Shown here piece by piece: positions 8,151 through 15,642 of a stretch of DNA of 64,000 nucleotides (its first letter is position 1; each line of letters begins with the position of its first letter). Source of the stretch: Flavobacterium tyrosinilyticum (lineage in GTDB: Bacteria > Bacteroidota > Bacteroidia > Flavobacteriales > Flavobacteriaceae); the NCBI RefSeq assembly GCF_023656565.1, contig NZ_JAMOKG010000001.1:1-64000 (forward strand), in the 5' to 3' direction. Both the position numbers and the translations under genes were made by a program. The notes beneath the pieces were generated by a model that was not told where the DNA came from, ran no database searches, and saw only the letters and a program-made list of their open reading frames with translations.

Positions 8151-9500
8151 ATGCAAATGACACACAAAATTTTAATTATAGACGACGAAGAAAAACTGAG
8201 AAGTCTATTGGTTCGTATTATAAAATCGGAAGGATTTGAAGTTTTTGAAGCAAAAGATTTAAAGTCTGGTTTTAAAAAACTAGAGCAAACTGATATTGAT
8301 GTTGTTTTATGTGATGTGAAACTGCCTGACGGAAATGGCGTTGATTTTCTTCAAAACATAAAAGGAAGTTTTCCGCTGACAGAGGTTATTCTGTTAACTG
8401 CTTTTGGGAATATTCCGGATGGTGTTCAGGCAATGAAAAATGGCGCTTTCGATTATATTGTAAAAGGCGACGACAACGACAAGATTATTCCGCTTCTTTA
8501 TAAAGCGGTTGAAAAAGTGCATTTGCAAAAAAAGGTGCAGCAGCTTGAAAAACGCATCAACGATAAATATTCTTTCAATACCATTATTGGAAAATCGAAA
8601 GGAATTGAACAAGTTATTGATCTTGCCCAAAAAGTTGCCAAAACAGATTCGACTGTTTTATTGACTGGTGAAACTGGAACCGGAAAAGAAGTTTTTGCAC
8701 AGGCCATTCACGAAAACAGCAATCGTGTAGGGAAATCTTTTGTGGCATTAAACTGCAGTACTTTTACAAAAGAAATTTTAGAAAGCGAACTTTTCGGTCA
8801 TAAGCAAGGTGCTTTTACGGGAGCTGTAAAAGATAAGAAAGGTTTCATTGAAGAAGCAAACGGAGGAACATTATTTCTGGATGAAATTGGAGAAATGCCA
8901 ATTGATCTTCAAGCCAAATTATTGCGTGTTTTAGAAACTTCCGAATATATTCCCGTTGGCGACACCACTCCGAAAAAATCAAATTTCAGATTAATTGCAG
9001 CCACGAACCGAGATTTAAAAACAGAAAGCGACGAACATCGTTTCCGTTCTGATTTGTATTTCCGTTTGAATATTTTCGAAATCAAATTGCCTTCTTTGCG
9101 AGAAAGAATTAAAGATATTCCGCTTTTGGCTAATTATTACGTGAAGCAGTTTTCTGAAAAAACGAATAAAAAAGCTTTAAATATCTCTGATGATTTTCTG
9201 CAAAAATTAGAAAATTATTCGTGGCCGGGAAATATCCGCGAACTTAAAAACATCATCGAAAGATCGGTTATTTTGAGTAATGGCGATACTTTAACTTCAG
9301 ATGTTCTGCCGTATGAAATGCAACATCAGGCTGAAAATAATTCAAAACCAATGTCGGCTTTCTCGATGCAGAGTGTTGAAAAACTGCATATTCAAAAGGT
9401 TTTAAATTATACGAAAGGGAATAAAGCAGAAACGGCAAGATTATTAGAAATTGGAATTGCGACTTTGTATAGAAAGTTGGAAGAATATCAAATTCAATAA
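8151..9500 (+). CDS. Sigma54-dependent response regulator (NtrC family), likely regulator of kdp
   Basis: 449 residues: receiver domain with acidic pair DD at 11-12 and phospho-acceptor D55 in VVLCDVKLP, AAA+ domain with Walker A GETGTGKE, sigma54 contact loop GAFTGA and Walker B GGTLFLDEIGE, and a Fis-type HTH at the C-terminus (KAETARLLEIGIATLYRKL). It activates sigma54 promoters by ATP hydrolysis. It lies upstream of the kdp genes on the same strand and takes the place of the OmpR-type KdpE usual in Proteobacteria. The cognate kinase is probably the one at 18133. Starts at 8151 and 8157 are equally possible. Reading from 8025 would begin upstream of the promoter box. Confidence 0.92.
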   Translation: MQMTHKILIIDDEEKLRSLLVRIIKSEGFEVFEAKDLKSGFKKLEQTDIDVVLCDVKLPDGNGVDFLQNIKGSFPLTEVILLTAFGNIPDGVQAMKNGAFDYIVKGDDNDKIIPLLYKAVEKVHLQKKVQQLEKRINDKYSFNTIIGKSKGIEQVIDLAQKVAKTDSTVLLTGETGTGKEVFAQAIHENSNRVGKSFVALNCSTFTKEILESELFGHKQGAFTGAVKDKKGFIEEANGGTLFLDEIGEMPIDLQAKLLRVLETSEYIPVGDTTPKKSNFRLIAATNRDLKTESDEHRFRSDLYFRLNIFEIKLPSLRERIKDIPLLANYYVKQFSEKTNKKALNISDDFLQKLENYSWPGNIRELKNIIERSVILSNGDTLTSDVLPYEMQHQAENNSKPMSAFSMQSVEKLHIQKVLNYTKGNKAETARLLEIGIATLYRKLEEYQIQ

Positions 9501-9540
9501 CAATAACAAAATTCAATTTCAATATCAATTACAATTCTCA

Positions 9541-9704
9541 AAGCTTCAGAGAAGCACAATATTTATAGATTATTTATTGCCAATGAGAAAAAGCTCCAGA
9601 GGAGCGACACCTACGCAATCTGAAAAAATATGTCACCCCGCTGGGGCTCTGATAAATGTGGATTCATCATTTCTATAAATATTTCGCTCCTCTGGAGCTT
9701 GACA
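9541..9704. repeat. Palindromic repeat family B, three units
   Basis: Three copies of a roughly 30-base unit: AAGCTTCAGAGAAGC followed by ATATTTATAGA (9541-9570, plus), AAGCTCCAGAGGAGCGACA (9591-9609, plus) and an inverted copy ending TCGCTCCTCTGGAGCTT (9671-9700). A related core CCCCGCTGGGG is at 9637-9647. The small stems CTTC/GAAG, CTCC/GGAG and CCCC/GGGG vary while staying paired. It lies between the response regulator and its terminator. Confidence 0.8.
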
Positions 9705-9722
9705 ATAACATATCAAAACGAG

Positions 9723-9752
9723 AAAAGCTTATCAAAATGATAGGCTTTTTTT
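9723..9752 (+). terminator. Terminator downstream of the response regulator
   Basis: AAAAGCTTATC / GATAGGCTTTT stem with a five-base loop and a run of seven T. It separates the regulator from the kdp structural genes. Confidence 0.7.
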
Positions 9753-9840
9753 ATGCCTGATTTTTGGCATAAAACTACATTCCTTTTATTGACAGCACTT
9801 TAGCTGTAACTCAACTTTTTCGGAACATATTTTGGCATAA
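9753..9840. promoter_or_regulatory. Candidate regulatory region of kdp
   Basis: The direct repeat TTTTGGCATAA occurs at 9762-9772 and 9830-9840. An inverted repeat ACAGC-N6-GCTGT lies between them at 9792-9807. This is the last gene-free stretch before the 93-residue protein at 9869 and is a plausible binding site for the upstream regulator. No convincing sigma54 -24/-12 element was found, so the role is a guess. Confidence 0.3.
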
Positions 9841-9868
9841 GGAGGGGGAACATTAAAATTCATTCCAA

Positions 9869-10150
9869 ATGAAAACTCAAGTTACCTCAATCTACAAACA
9901 AGCTGAACGCTTTGCCGAAATCACCAAAAAATCGATTATTTCCGGCAATATCGTGAGAGCAAAGAAATGTCTGGCTCTTGCCGAACGTTTGTTTATAACC
10001 GGAAGCATCGAAACTAAAAACGCCATTTCTAATGTGTATGTTTTTTCGGTTTCTTCTTTTATGGAAGTGCGCCACTGCAATATTTCACACCTATTTCCGC
10101 AGACACTTAAAGCGGAATATATCAAGCAGGTTAATGCCTCTGGTGTTTAA
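9869..10150 (+). CDS. Conserved small protein at the head of the kdp operon, unknown function
   Basis: A 93-residue soluble, basic, mostly helical protein without a signal peptide. Visible features are KQAERFAEITKKS near residue 10, the segment VRAKKCLALAERLF, and a C-terminal HLFPQTLKAEYIKQVNASGV. I do not recognise a characterised domain. Similar short proteins are found ahead of kdp genes in other Bacteroidota, from memory. The start ATG follows the purine-rich AAGGAGGGGGAA at 9840-9851 by 17 bases, a wide spacing for ribosome binding. Position ahead of kdpF and kdpA suggests a role in Kdp assembly or control, as inference only. Confidence 0.7.
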   Translation: MKTQVTSIYKQAERFAEITKKSIISGNIVRAKKCLALAERLFITGSIETKNAISNVYVFSVSSFMEVRHCNISHLFPQTLKAEYIKQVNASGV

Positions 10151-10207
10151 TCACTTAATCGCTCCAACATAATCTAAAATCTGAATTCTAAAATCTAAAA
10201 TAATATT

Positions 10208-10291
10208 ATGATCACTTTTCTTTTACTCGGGCTAGCCGTTGTGCTGTTTGCCATTTGTTTTCTCTCTGTTGAATTCTTTGAAAAAATCTAA
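10208..10291 (+). CDS. 27-residue single-span membrane micro-protein
   Basis: An ATG-started 28-codon frame encoding MITFLLLGLAVVLFAICF and then a short FEKI-type charged tail. It is one hydrophobic span with a cytoplasm-like end. It ends three bases before kdpF and has the same size and layout. It is too short for routine gene calling. It may be a second KdpF-like small subunit or a decayed duplicate. The close spacing and the uninterrupted hydrophobic frame argue that it is translated. Confidence 0.6.
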   Translation: MITFLLLGLAVVLFAICFLSVEFFEKI

Positions 10292-10294
10292 ATC

Positions 10295-10372
10295 ATGACT
10301 GCACTATTTATTATTTCAATCGCTGTTTTCGTGTATTTGGTTTATGTATTAATCAAACCCGAAAAATTTTAA
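10295..10372 (+). CDS. kdpF: KdpF, small subunit of the potassium-transporting ATPase
   Basis: A 25-residue single-span peptide. The segment FVYLVYVLIKPEKF matches the KdpF pattern, where a hydrophobic helix ends in YLVYALI followed by a short polar tail. In the family it sits at the KdpA-lipid interface and stabilises the KdpFABC complex. It lies between another micro-protein (three bases upstream) and kdpA (105 bases downstream), the usual kdpFABC order. Confidence 0.85.
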   Translation: MTALFIISIAVFVYLVYVLIKPEKF

Positions 10373-10383
10373 ATCATGTAAAA

Positions 10384-10461
10384 AGTGAAATGCTTTATGT
10401 GAAATGTAAACGCAAATTTTATTCATCAACTCATTTTACAAATCACCTCTCTCCTTTCACT
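10384..10461. repeat. Imperfect inverted repeat between kdpF and kdpA
   Basis: AGTGAAA (10384-10390) and TTTCACT (10455-10461) enclose about 64 bases, with further complementary patches (ATGTAAA near 10394-10410, TTTTACA at 10434-10440). It is another palindromic element in a kdp gap, and it ends 16 bases before the kdpA start. Confidence 0.45.
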
Positions 10462-10477
10462 AAAAAATATAAAAATT

Positions 10478-12199
10478 ATGAACACAGAATTATTAGGCGT
10501 CATTGGTATTTTTATCCTAACTATTGTTTTAGCGATTCCTTTAGGAAAATATATTGCTAAAGTTTTCTTGGGAGATAAAACACTTCTTGACCCGATTTTC
10601 AATCCAATTGAAAAATTTATTTTTAAAATCAGCGGTATTAATTCGGCTGAAGAAATGAACTGGAAACAACACTTAAAAGCACTTTTAAGTATCAATATGG
10701 TTTGGTTCTTTCTTTGCTTTTTTGTCTTACTGTTTCAAGGGTCTTTGCCTTTAAATCCAGATAATAATCCATCTATGACGCCAGATTTGGCATTTAATAC
10801 TGCCATTTCATTTTTAGTCAATTGCAACTTACAGCATTACTCAGGCGAAAGCGGGGTTTCTTACCTTTCACAAATCGTCTTGATGTTCCTTCAATTTGTT
10901 TCTGCCGGTATCGGAATGGCTGCTGCCGCAATGATTTTTACAGCAATGAAAGAAAGAACTACAGAAAAACTGGGTAATTTTTATAATTATTTCATCAAAA
11001 GCTGTACTCGTATTTTATTACCACTTTCAGCAATTGTAGCTGTAGCACTAGTATTTAGTGGTACTCCAATGACTTTTGAAGGAAAAGATGCTATTACAAC
11101 ACTTCAAGGCGACCATGTAGAAGTTTCTCGCGGGCCCGCTGCAGCCTTTATTGCAATTAAACATATTGGTACAAATGGTGGTGGATTTTTTGGAGCCAAC
11201 TCAGCGCATCCATTAGAAAATCCAACTTATTTTACGAATGGAGTTGAGCTTTGGGCGCAAATGATTATTCCGTTTGCGATGATTTTTGCTCTTGGATTTT
11301 ACCTCAACAAAAGAAAATTATCAAACATCATTTTTGGTGTAATGACAGTTGGATTTTTACTATTGGTTGTTCCAACAGTTATGAGTGAAATCAACGGAAA
11401 TCCTGCTATCGAAAAAATGGGTATTGCGCAGGCAACCGGAGCAATGGAAGGAAAAGAAGTTCGGTTTGGCCCGGCAATTTCAGGTTTCTGGAGTATTGCT
11501 ACAACGGTAATTTCTACAGGTTCTGTAAATAGTATGCACGATAGTTCAATGCCAATGTCTGGAGCTATGCAATTATTATCGATGATGGTAAATGCCTTTT
11601 ACGGCGGATGTGGTGTTGGTATTTTGAACTACTATGTTTTCATTATTCTGGCTGTATTTATCTCCGGATTGATGGTCGGCCGAACTCCCGAATTTTTAGG
11701 CAAGAAAATCGAAGCGCGGGAAGTTAAAATTGCCGCTTTTATCGCCATTCTTCATCCTTTATTAATATTATCAGGAACTGCTTTAGCATCTTATTTTGCC
11801 GCACATGATACCGCAATGGGTTATTGGTTTAACGGAAATGCAACAGGTTGGTTAAATAATCCTGGTAATCACGGATTCTCAGAAATGTTATACGAATACA
11901 CTTCAAGCGCTGCCAATAATGGTTCTGGTTTTGAAGGTTTGGGAGATAATAATCCGTTCTGGAATATCACTACAGGAATTGTATTGCTGTTAAGCCGTTT
12001 TATTCCAATCATTGGGCCATTAGCAATTGCAGGTTTACTGGCAGGTAAAAAATACATTCCAGAGAGTGCAGGAACTTTAAAAACCGACACCTCAATTTTC
12101 GGAATCATGACTTTTGCCGTAATCGCAATTATCGCTGCTTTATCGTTCTTTCCTGCGTTGGCTCTTGGACCTTTAGCGGAATTCTTTACACTAAAATAA
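10478..12199 (+). CDS. kdpA: KdpA, potassium-binding channel-like subunit
   Basis: 573 residues, normal for the family, with about ten membrane spans. The four pore-loop motifs that form the K+ selectivity filter are visible in order: NCNLQHYSGE, GTNGGGFFGANSAHP, NSMHDSSMP, and the NNGSGFEGLG loop. KdpA takes up K+ and passes it through a tunnel to KdpB. The start ATG lies in a compact AT-rich leader. It is separated from kdpB by 272 bases containing repeat family A, a longer gap than usual in kdp operons. Confidence 0.97.
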   Translation: MNTELLGVIGIFILTIVLAIPLGKYIAKVFLGDKTLLDPIFNPIEKFIFKISGINSAEEMNWKQHLKALLSINMVWFFLCFFVLLFQGSLPLNPDNNPSMTPDLAFNTAISFLVNCNLQHYSGESGVSYLSQIVLMFLQFVSAGIGMAAAAMIFTAMKERTTEKLGNFYNYFIKSCTRILLPLSAIVAVALVFSGTPMTFEGKDAITTLQGDHVEVSRGPAAAFIAIKHIGTNGGGFFGANSAHPLENPTYFTNGVELWAQMIIPFAMIFALGFYLNKRKLSNIIFGVMTVGFLLLVVPTVMSEINGNPAIEKMGIAQATGAMEGKEVRFGPAISGFWSIATTVISTGSVNSMHDSSMPMSGAMQLLSMMVNAFYGGCGVGILNYYVFIILAVFISGLMVGRTPEFLGKKIEAREVKIAAFIAILHPLLILSGTALASYFAAHDTAMGYWFNGNATGWLNNPGNHGFSEMLYEYTSSAANNGSGFEGLGDNNPFWNITTGIVLLLSRFIPIIGPLAIAGLLAGKKYIPESAGTLKTDTSIFGIMTFAVIAIIAALSFFPALALGPLAEFFTLK

Positions 12200-12217
12200 A
12201 AATGCTGGATATTTTAA

Positions 12218-12425
12218 ACACATAGGAACATAGAATTTTAATCTATAAAAAAGAATAAAAAGAAAACTCGTTTTCACACATAGTTAGAATAACGATTTTA
12301 CCATTCGCATTTCAATATAGCCCGTGGTTTCAACCACGGGAAACGGGTTGCACGTTCACAGATTATGATATACGTTGCGTCCCAGCGGTTGAAACCGCTG
12401 GCTATATTCTATAATCTATGTGTTT
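12218..12425. repeat. Outer inverted repeat around family A copy 2
   Basis: AAACACATAG (12218-12227) and CTATGTGTTT (12416-12425) flank the family A element at 12315-12407. It appears that one palindromic element has inserted between the arms of another. The rest of the kdpA-kdpB gap is AT-rich and shows no gene. Confidence 0.5.
12315..12407. repeat. Palindromic repeat family A, copy 2
   Basis: Outer arms ATATAGC (12315-12321) and GCTATAT (12401-12407). The inner hairpins are CCCGTGGTTTCAACCACGGG and CCAGCGGTTGAAACCGCTGG, each a 9-bp stem with a two-base loop. Against copy 1 at 7895 the stems differ by paired changes while GTTTCAACC/GGTTGAAAC is kept. Confidence 0.85.
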
Positions 12426-12471
12426 TTAGCGCATAACATTTTACAAATAACATTTAACTTTTTACAAAAAA

Positions 12472-14529
12472 ATGACAACTAATAAATCCACATCATTGTT
12501 TGAAAGTAAACAGGTAAAAGAAGCCTTAGCGCAGTCTTTTGTGAAGCTTAATCCAAAAATGATGATCAAAAATCCGGTAATGTTTACCGTAGAAATTGGA
12601 ACAGCCATTATGTTTGCTGTTTGCGTTTCGATCTTAATGGGCGCAAATAACCAAGGTAGTTTTACTTATAACTTAATTGTGTTTTTAATTTTACTGGCAA
12701 CACTTTTATTTGCCAATTTCGCCGAAGCAATTGCTGAAGCAAGAGGAAAAGCACAAGCCGACAGTTTACGAAAAACACGTGAAGAAACTCCGGCAAGACA
12801 AATTCTGCCAAATGGAGAAATCAAAAACATTAGTTCTTCAGCATTAAAAAAAGACGATATTTTCGTTTGCGAAGCCGGTGATTTAATTGCTGCCGATGGT
12901 GAAATTATCGAAGGTCTGGCTACAATCGACGAAAGTGCCATTACCGGAGAAAGTGCGCCTGTAATTCGTGAAGCTGGCGGAGATAAATCTTCGGTTACCG
13001 GAGGGACAAAAGTATTATCTGATAAAATTAAAGTAAAAGTTACTTCTGAACCTGGTGAAAGCTTTTTAGATAAAATGATAGCTTTGGTTGAAGGTGCGAG
13101 CCGTCAGAAAACACCAAACGAAATTGCCTTAACTATTTTATTAGCCGCATTTACTTTAATCTTCGTGATTGTGTGCGTTACGCTAAAACCGTTTGCCGAC
13201 TATGCCAACGCACCCATCACGATTGCGGCTTTCATTGCTTTGTTTGTTTGTTTAATTCCAACTACAATTGGAGGTTTACTTTCTGCGATTGGTATTGCGG
13301 GAATGGACAGAGCGTTGCGTGCTAACGTAATTACAAAATCGGGTAAAGCGGTTGAAACTGCTGGGGATATTGATGTTTTACTTTTGGATAAAACAGGAAC
13401 CATCACCATTGGAAACAGAAAAGCAACTAATTTTTATCCAACAAAAGGAATTTCTTTTGATGATTTCGTGAAATCGGCTGTTTTGAGTTCACTTGCTGAT
13501 GATACTCCAGAAGGGAAAAGTATTCTCGAATTAAGTGAAATGTTAGATGTAAAAAGTGAAACGAAAGCGAGCTTTTTAAAAACTACTTCTGATATTTCAC
13601 ATACCATCAAATTTACTGCCGAAACCAGAACTTCTGGAGTCGTATTAAAAGACGGAACAAATATTAGAAAAGGTGCACAAGACGCTGCAAAAAATATTGC
13701 GCAGCAAGCCGGAAATTCTTTTCCTGAAGATACTGCCCAACAAGTTATTACCATTTCGTCTAACGGAGGAACGCCACTAGTAGTAATCAAAAACAATGAA
13801 ATTCAAGGTGTTATCGAGCTTCAGGATATCATTAAAACCGGTATGAAAGAACGTTTTGAACGCTTACGCAGAATGGGAATCAAAACTGTAATGGTTACGG
13901 GTGATAATCCGCTTACGGCCAAATTTATTGCCGAAGCTGCCGGAGTTGATGATTTTATTGCCGAGGCTAAGCCTGAGGATAAAATGAATTACATTAGAAA
14001 AGAACAAGCTGAAGGACGTTTGGTTGCCATGATGGGTGACGGAACAAATGATGCTCCCGCTTTGGCTCAGGCGAATGTTGGAGTTGCCATGAACAGCGGA
14101 ACTCAAGCTGCAAAAGAAGCCGGAAACATGGTCGATCTTGACAATGACCCAACGAAACTAATTGAAATCGTTGAAATTGGAAAACAGCTTTTAATGACTC
14201 GAGGTACTTTAACTACTTTTTCTATTGCAAATGACGTTGCGAAATATTTTGCTATTGTTCCTGCTCTTTTTATTACTGCGATTCCTGCGCTTCAAGGTTT
14301 AAACATCATGCATTTGCACAGCCCTGAAAGTGCCATTTTATCAGCGGTAATTTTCAACGCGATTATTATTCCAATTTTGATTCCGCTTGCGCTGAAAGGT
14401 GTTGACTATCGACCAATTGGAGCTAGTGCAATCTTAAAAAGAAACCTTTTGATTTATGGTTTGGGAGGTCTGATTGTCCCTTTTATAGGAATAAAAGTTA
14501 TTGATTTACTGGTTGCCTTATTTATGTAA
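12472..14529 (+). CDS. kdpB: KdpB, catalytic P-type ATPase subunit
   Basis: 685 residues, full length. Motifs: TGES in the actuator domain (ITGESAP), phosphorylation site DKTGTIT with D306, and the hinge [10 protein letters not shown]. Seven membrane spans are expected. KdpB hydrolyses ATP through a phospho-aspartate to drive high-affinity K+ import with KdpA. The sequence shows no frameshift or missing catalytic residue. A terminator-like palindrome and repeats separate it from kdpC. Confidence 0.98.
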   Translation: MTTNKSTSLFESKQVKEALAQSFVKLNPKMMIKNPVMFTVEIGTAIMFAVCVSILMGANNQGSFTYNLIVFLILLATLLFANFAEAIAEARGKAQADSLRKTREETPARQILPNGEIKNISSSALKKDDIFVCEAGDLIAADGEIIEGLATIDESAITGESAPVIREAGGDKSSVTGGTKVLSDKIKVKVTSEPGESFLDKMIALVEGASRQKTPNEIALTILLAAFTLIFVIVCVTLKPFADYANAPITIAAFIALFVCLIPTTIGGLLSAIGIAGMDRALRANVITKSGKAVETAGDIDVLLLDKTGTITIGNRKATNFYPTKGISFDDFVKSAVLSSLADDTPEGKSILELSEMLDVKSETKASFLKTTSDISHTIKFTAETRTSGVVLKDGTNIRKGAQDAAKNIAQQAGNSFPEDTAQQVITISSNGGTPLVVIKNNEIQGVIELQDIIKTGMKERFERLRRMGIKTVMVTGDNPLTAKFIAEAAGVDDFIAEAKPEDKMNYIRKEQAEGRLVAMMGDGTNDAPALAQANVGVAMNSGTQAAKEAGNMVDLDNDPTKLIEIVEIGKQLLMTRGTLTTFSIANDVAKYFAIVPALFITAIPALQGLNIMHLHSPESAILSAVIFNAIIIPILIPLALKGVDYRPIGASAILKRNLLIYGLGGLIVPFIGIKVIDLLVALFM

Positions 14530-14534
14530 AAATC

Positions 14535-14567
14535 AAACCTGACAGGTTTTAAAAACCTGTCAGGTTT
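14535..14567. repeat. Palindromic element of the AACCTGACAGG family
   Basis: Arms AAACCTGACAGGTTT and AAACCTGTCAGGTTT form a near-perfect hairpin five bases after the kdpB stop. There is no T-run, so it is a poor terminator. Related hairpins occur at 15262 and 15471 (TTGCAAGG type). It may lower kdpC expression or protect the upstream mRNA. Confidence 0.65.
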
Positions 14568-14590
14568 ACAAAAACTCAATAAAAACATAG

Positions 14591-14656
14591 ACTTTAGATT
14601 ACTAAGCTTCAAAGAAAAAACTTAGAACCTTAGCAACTTAGTCCCTTAGAATCTCA
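14591..14656. repeat. CTTAGAACCTTAG repeat before kdpC
   Basis: CTTAGAACCTTAGCAACTTA followed by GTCCCTTAGAATCTCA, made of short TTAG-based units. The reverse complement of the same pattern lies directly behind kdpC (15214-15256), so kdpC is bracketed by an inverted pair. It ends five bases before the kdpC ATG. Confidence 0.6.
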
Positions 14657-14661
14657 AAAAA

Positions 14662-15213
14662 ATGAAAAATCTATTTTCACTATTAAAACTTACCGTATTT
14701 ACTTTGATTTTGTTTGCGGTTATTTATCCTTTAGCAATTTACGGAATCGCACAATTGGCTCCAAATCAAGGAAAAGGAGAAACAATTTCGGTTAACGGAA
14801 AAGTTGTTGGTTATCAAAAAATTGGTCAGAAATTCGATAAGTCGAATTATTTCTGGGGAAGACCATCAGCTGTTGATTATAATGCCGCCGGAAGTGCCGG
14901 AAGTAACAAAGGTCCAAGCAACGCTGATTATCTGGCTTTGGTTCAAAAAAGAATTGACACGCTTTTACTGGTTCATCCGTATTTGAAAAAATCTGATATT
15001 CCATCAGATATGGTTACAGCTTCAGGAAGCGGTTTAGATCCGAATATTTCTCCGCAAGGCGCTTTGATTCAGGTTAAACGAATTGCCAAAGAACGAAAAC
15101 TTGATGAAGAGAAAGTGAAATCTTTGGTGGAATCTAAAATTAATTCGGCTGTTGTTGGGCCAGAAACTGTGAATGTTTTGGAATTGAATGTGGCGCTGGA
15201 TGAGCTTCGCTAA
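14662..15213 (+). CDS. kdpC: KdpC, potassium-transporting ATPase subunit C
   Basis: 183 residues: one N-terminal membrane span (about residues 7-30) and a periplasmic domain with the family segment YFWGRPSAVDYNAAGSAGSN and the C-terminal ISPQGALIQVKRIAKER. KdpC is needed for complex assembly and KdpA-KdpB coupling. It is slightly short for the family but complete. It is flanked on both sides by TTAG-type repeats in opposite orientation. Confidence 0.96.
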   Translation: MKNLFSLLKLTVFTLILFAVIYPLAIYGIAQLAPNQGKGETISVNGKVVGYQKIGQKFDKSNYFWGRPSAVDYNAAGSAGSNKGPSNADYLALVQKRIDTLLLVHPYLKKSDIPSDMVTASGSGLDPNISPQGALIQVKRIAKERKLDEEKVKSLVESKINSAVVGPETVNVLELNVALDELR

Positions 15214-15256
15214 AGCTCTAAGATGCTAAGGTTCTAAGATACTGAGATTCTAAGTT
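15214..15256. repeat. TTAG-type repeat behind kdpC, inverted copy
   Basis: AAGATGCTAAGGTTCTAAGA followed by TACTGAGATTCTAAG is the reverse complement, in permuted order, of the element at 14591-14656. It begins at the kdpC stop codon. Confidence 0.6.
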
Positions 15257-15261
15257 TTTCT

Positions 15262-15289
15262 CTTGCAAGGTTTTGAAAACCTTGCAAGT
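15262..15289. repeat. TTGCAAGG hairpin element
   Basis: Arms CTTGCAAGGTTTT and AAAACCTTGCAAG form a hairpin with almost no loop. A related but imperfect copy is at 15471-15497 (CTACAAGGTTT / AAACCTTGCAGG). There is no T-run beyond the stem. Confidence 0.6.
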
Positions 15290-15330
15290 ATGATAGACAT
15301 ATTAGAAATTATTGTACAGTGACCACACCG

Positions 15331-15436
15331 TTTGTCATTCCGAGGAACGAGGAATGTCCGCAAGCAGCTCGACAAAGATTGGCGATTAACTGTGCGGAGT
15401 TTCTAGTGTGATTTCTCCTTCGTCGAAATGACAAAC
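15331..15436. repeat. TTTGTCATTCC palindromic repeat
   Basis: Outer arms TTTGTCATT (15331-15339) and AAATGACAAA (15426-15435) enclose GAACGAGGAATGTCC and a degenerate partner ending TCTCCTTCG. It is one of five repeat elements stacked in the 429-base gap between kdpC and the porin-like gene. No gene is visible in that gap. Confidence 0.65.
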
Positions 15437-15470
15437 TAAGCGATAAAAAATAATCTTTAAAATTAAATAC

Positions 15471-15497
15471 CTACAAGGTTTCAAAAACCTTGCAGGA
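15471..15497. repeat. TTGCAAGG hairpin element, degenerate copy
   Basis: CTACAAGGTTT / AAACCTTGCAGG, an imperfect copy of the hairpin at 15262-15289. Confidence 0.5.
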
Positions 15498-15523
15498 AAC
15501 GGAAACGCCTTTTTACCCCAAAT

Positions 15524-15605
15524 GCCCTAGCCCCGATAGTAGTGAAAATCCTTTTGTGCCGGGGTTCGGTACAAAAGATTGAAACGGATAGCGGGATTAG
15601 CTCCT
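15524..15605 (+). ncRNA. Flavo-1-like structured RNA or repeat element, copy 2
   Basis: Starts GCCCTAGCCCCGATAG and ends with a GGATAGCGGGATTAGC stretch. The central stem pairs 15551-15561 with 15567-15577 around loop GGGTT. Against copy 1 (1031-1114) the stem changes GGCG/CGCC to GCCG/CGGT, keeping the fold. It lies 37 bases upstream of the porin-like start codon in the same orientation, so it would be in that gene's 5' leader if transcribed. The Flavo-1 name is from memory. Confidence 0.5.
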
Positions 15606-15642
15606 AAAAAAATCTACTAATAAATAATTGAATACCACAAAA

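Noticed and set aside
9753..9868. Sigma54 -24/-12 promoter for kdp
   Set aside because: TTGGCATAAAACTACAT has the GG element but lacks GC at the right distance; the second TTGGCAT copy also fails.
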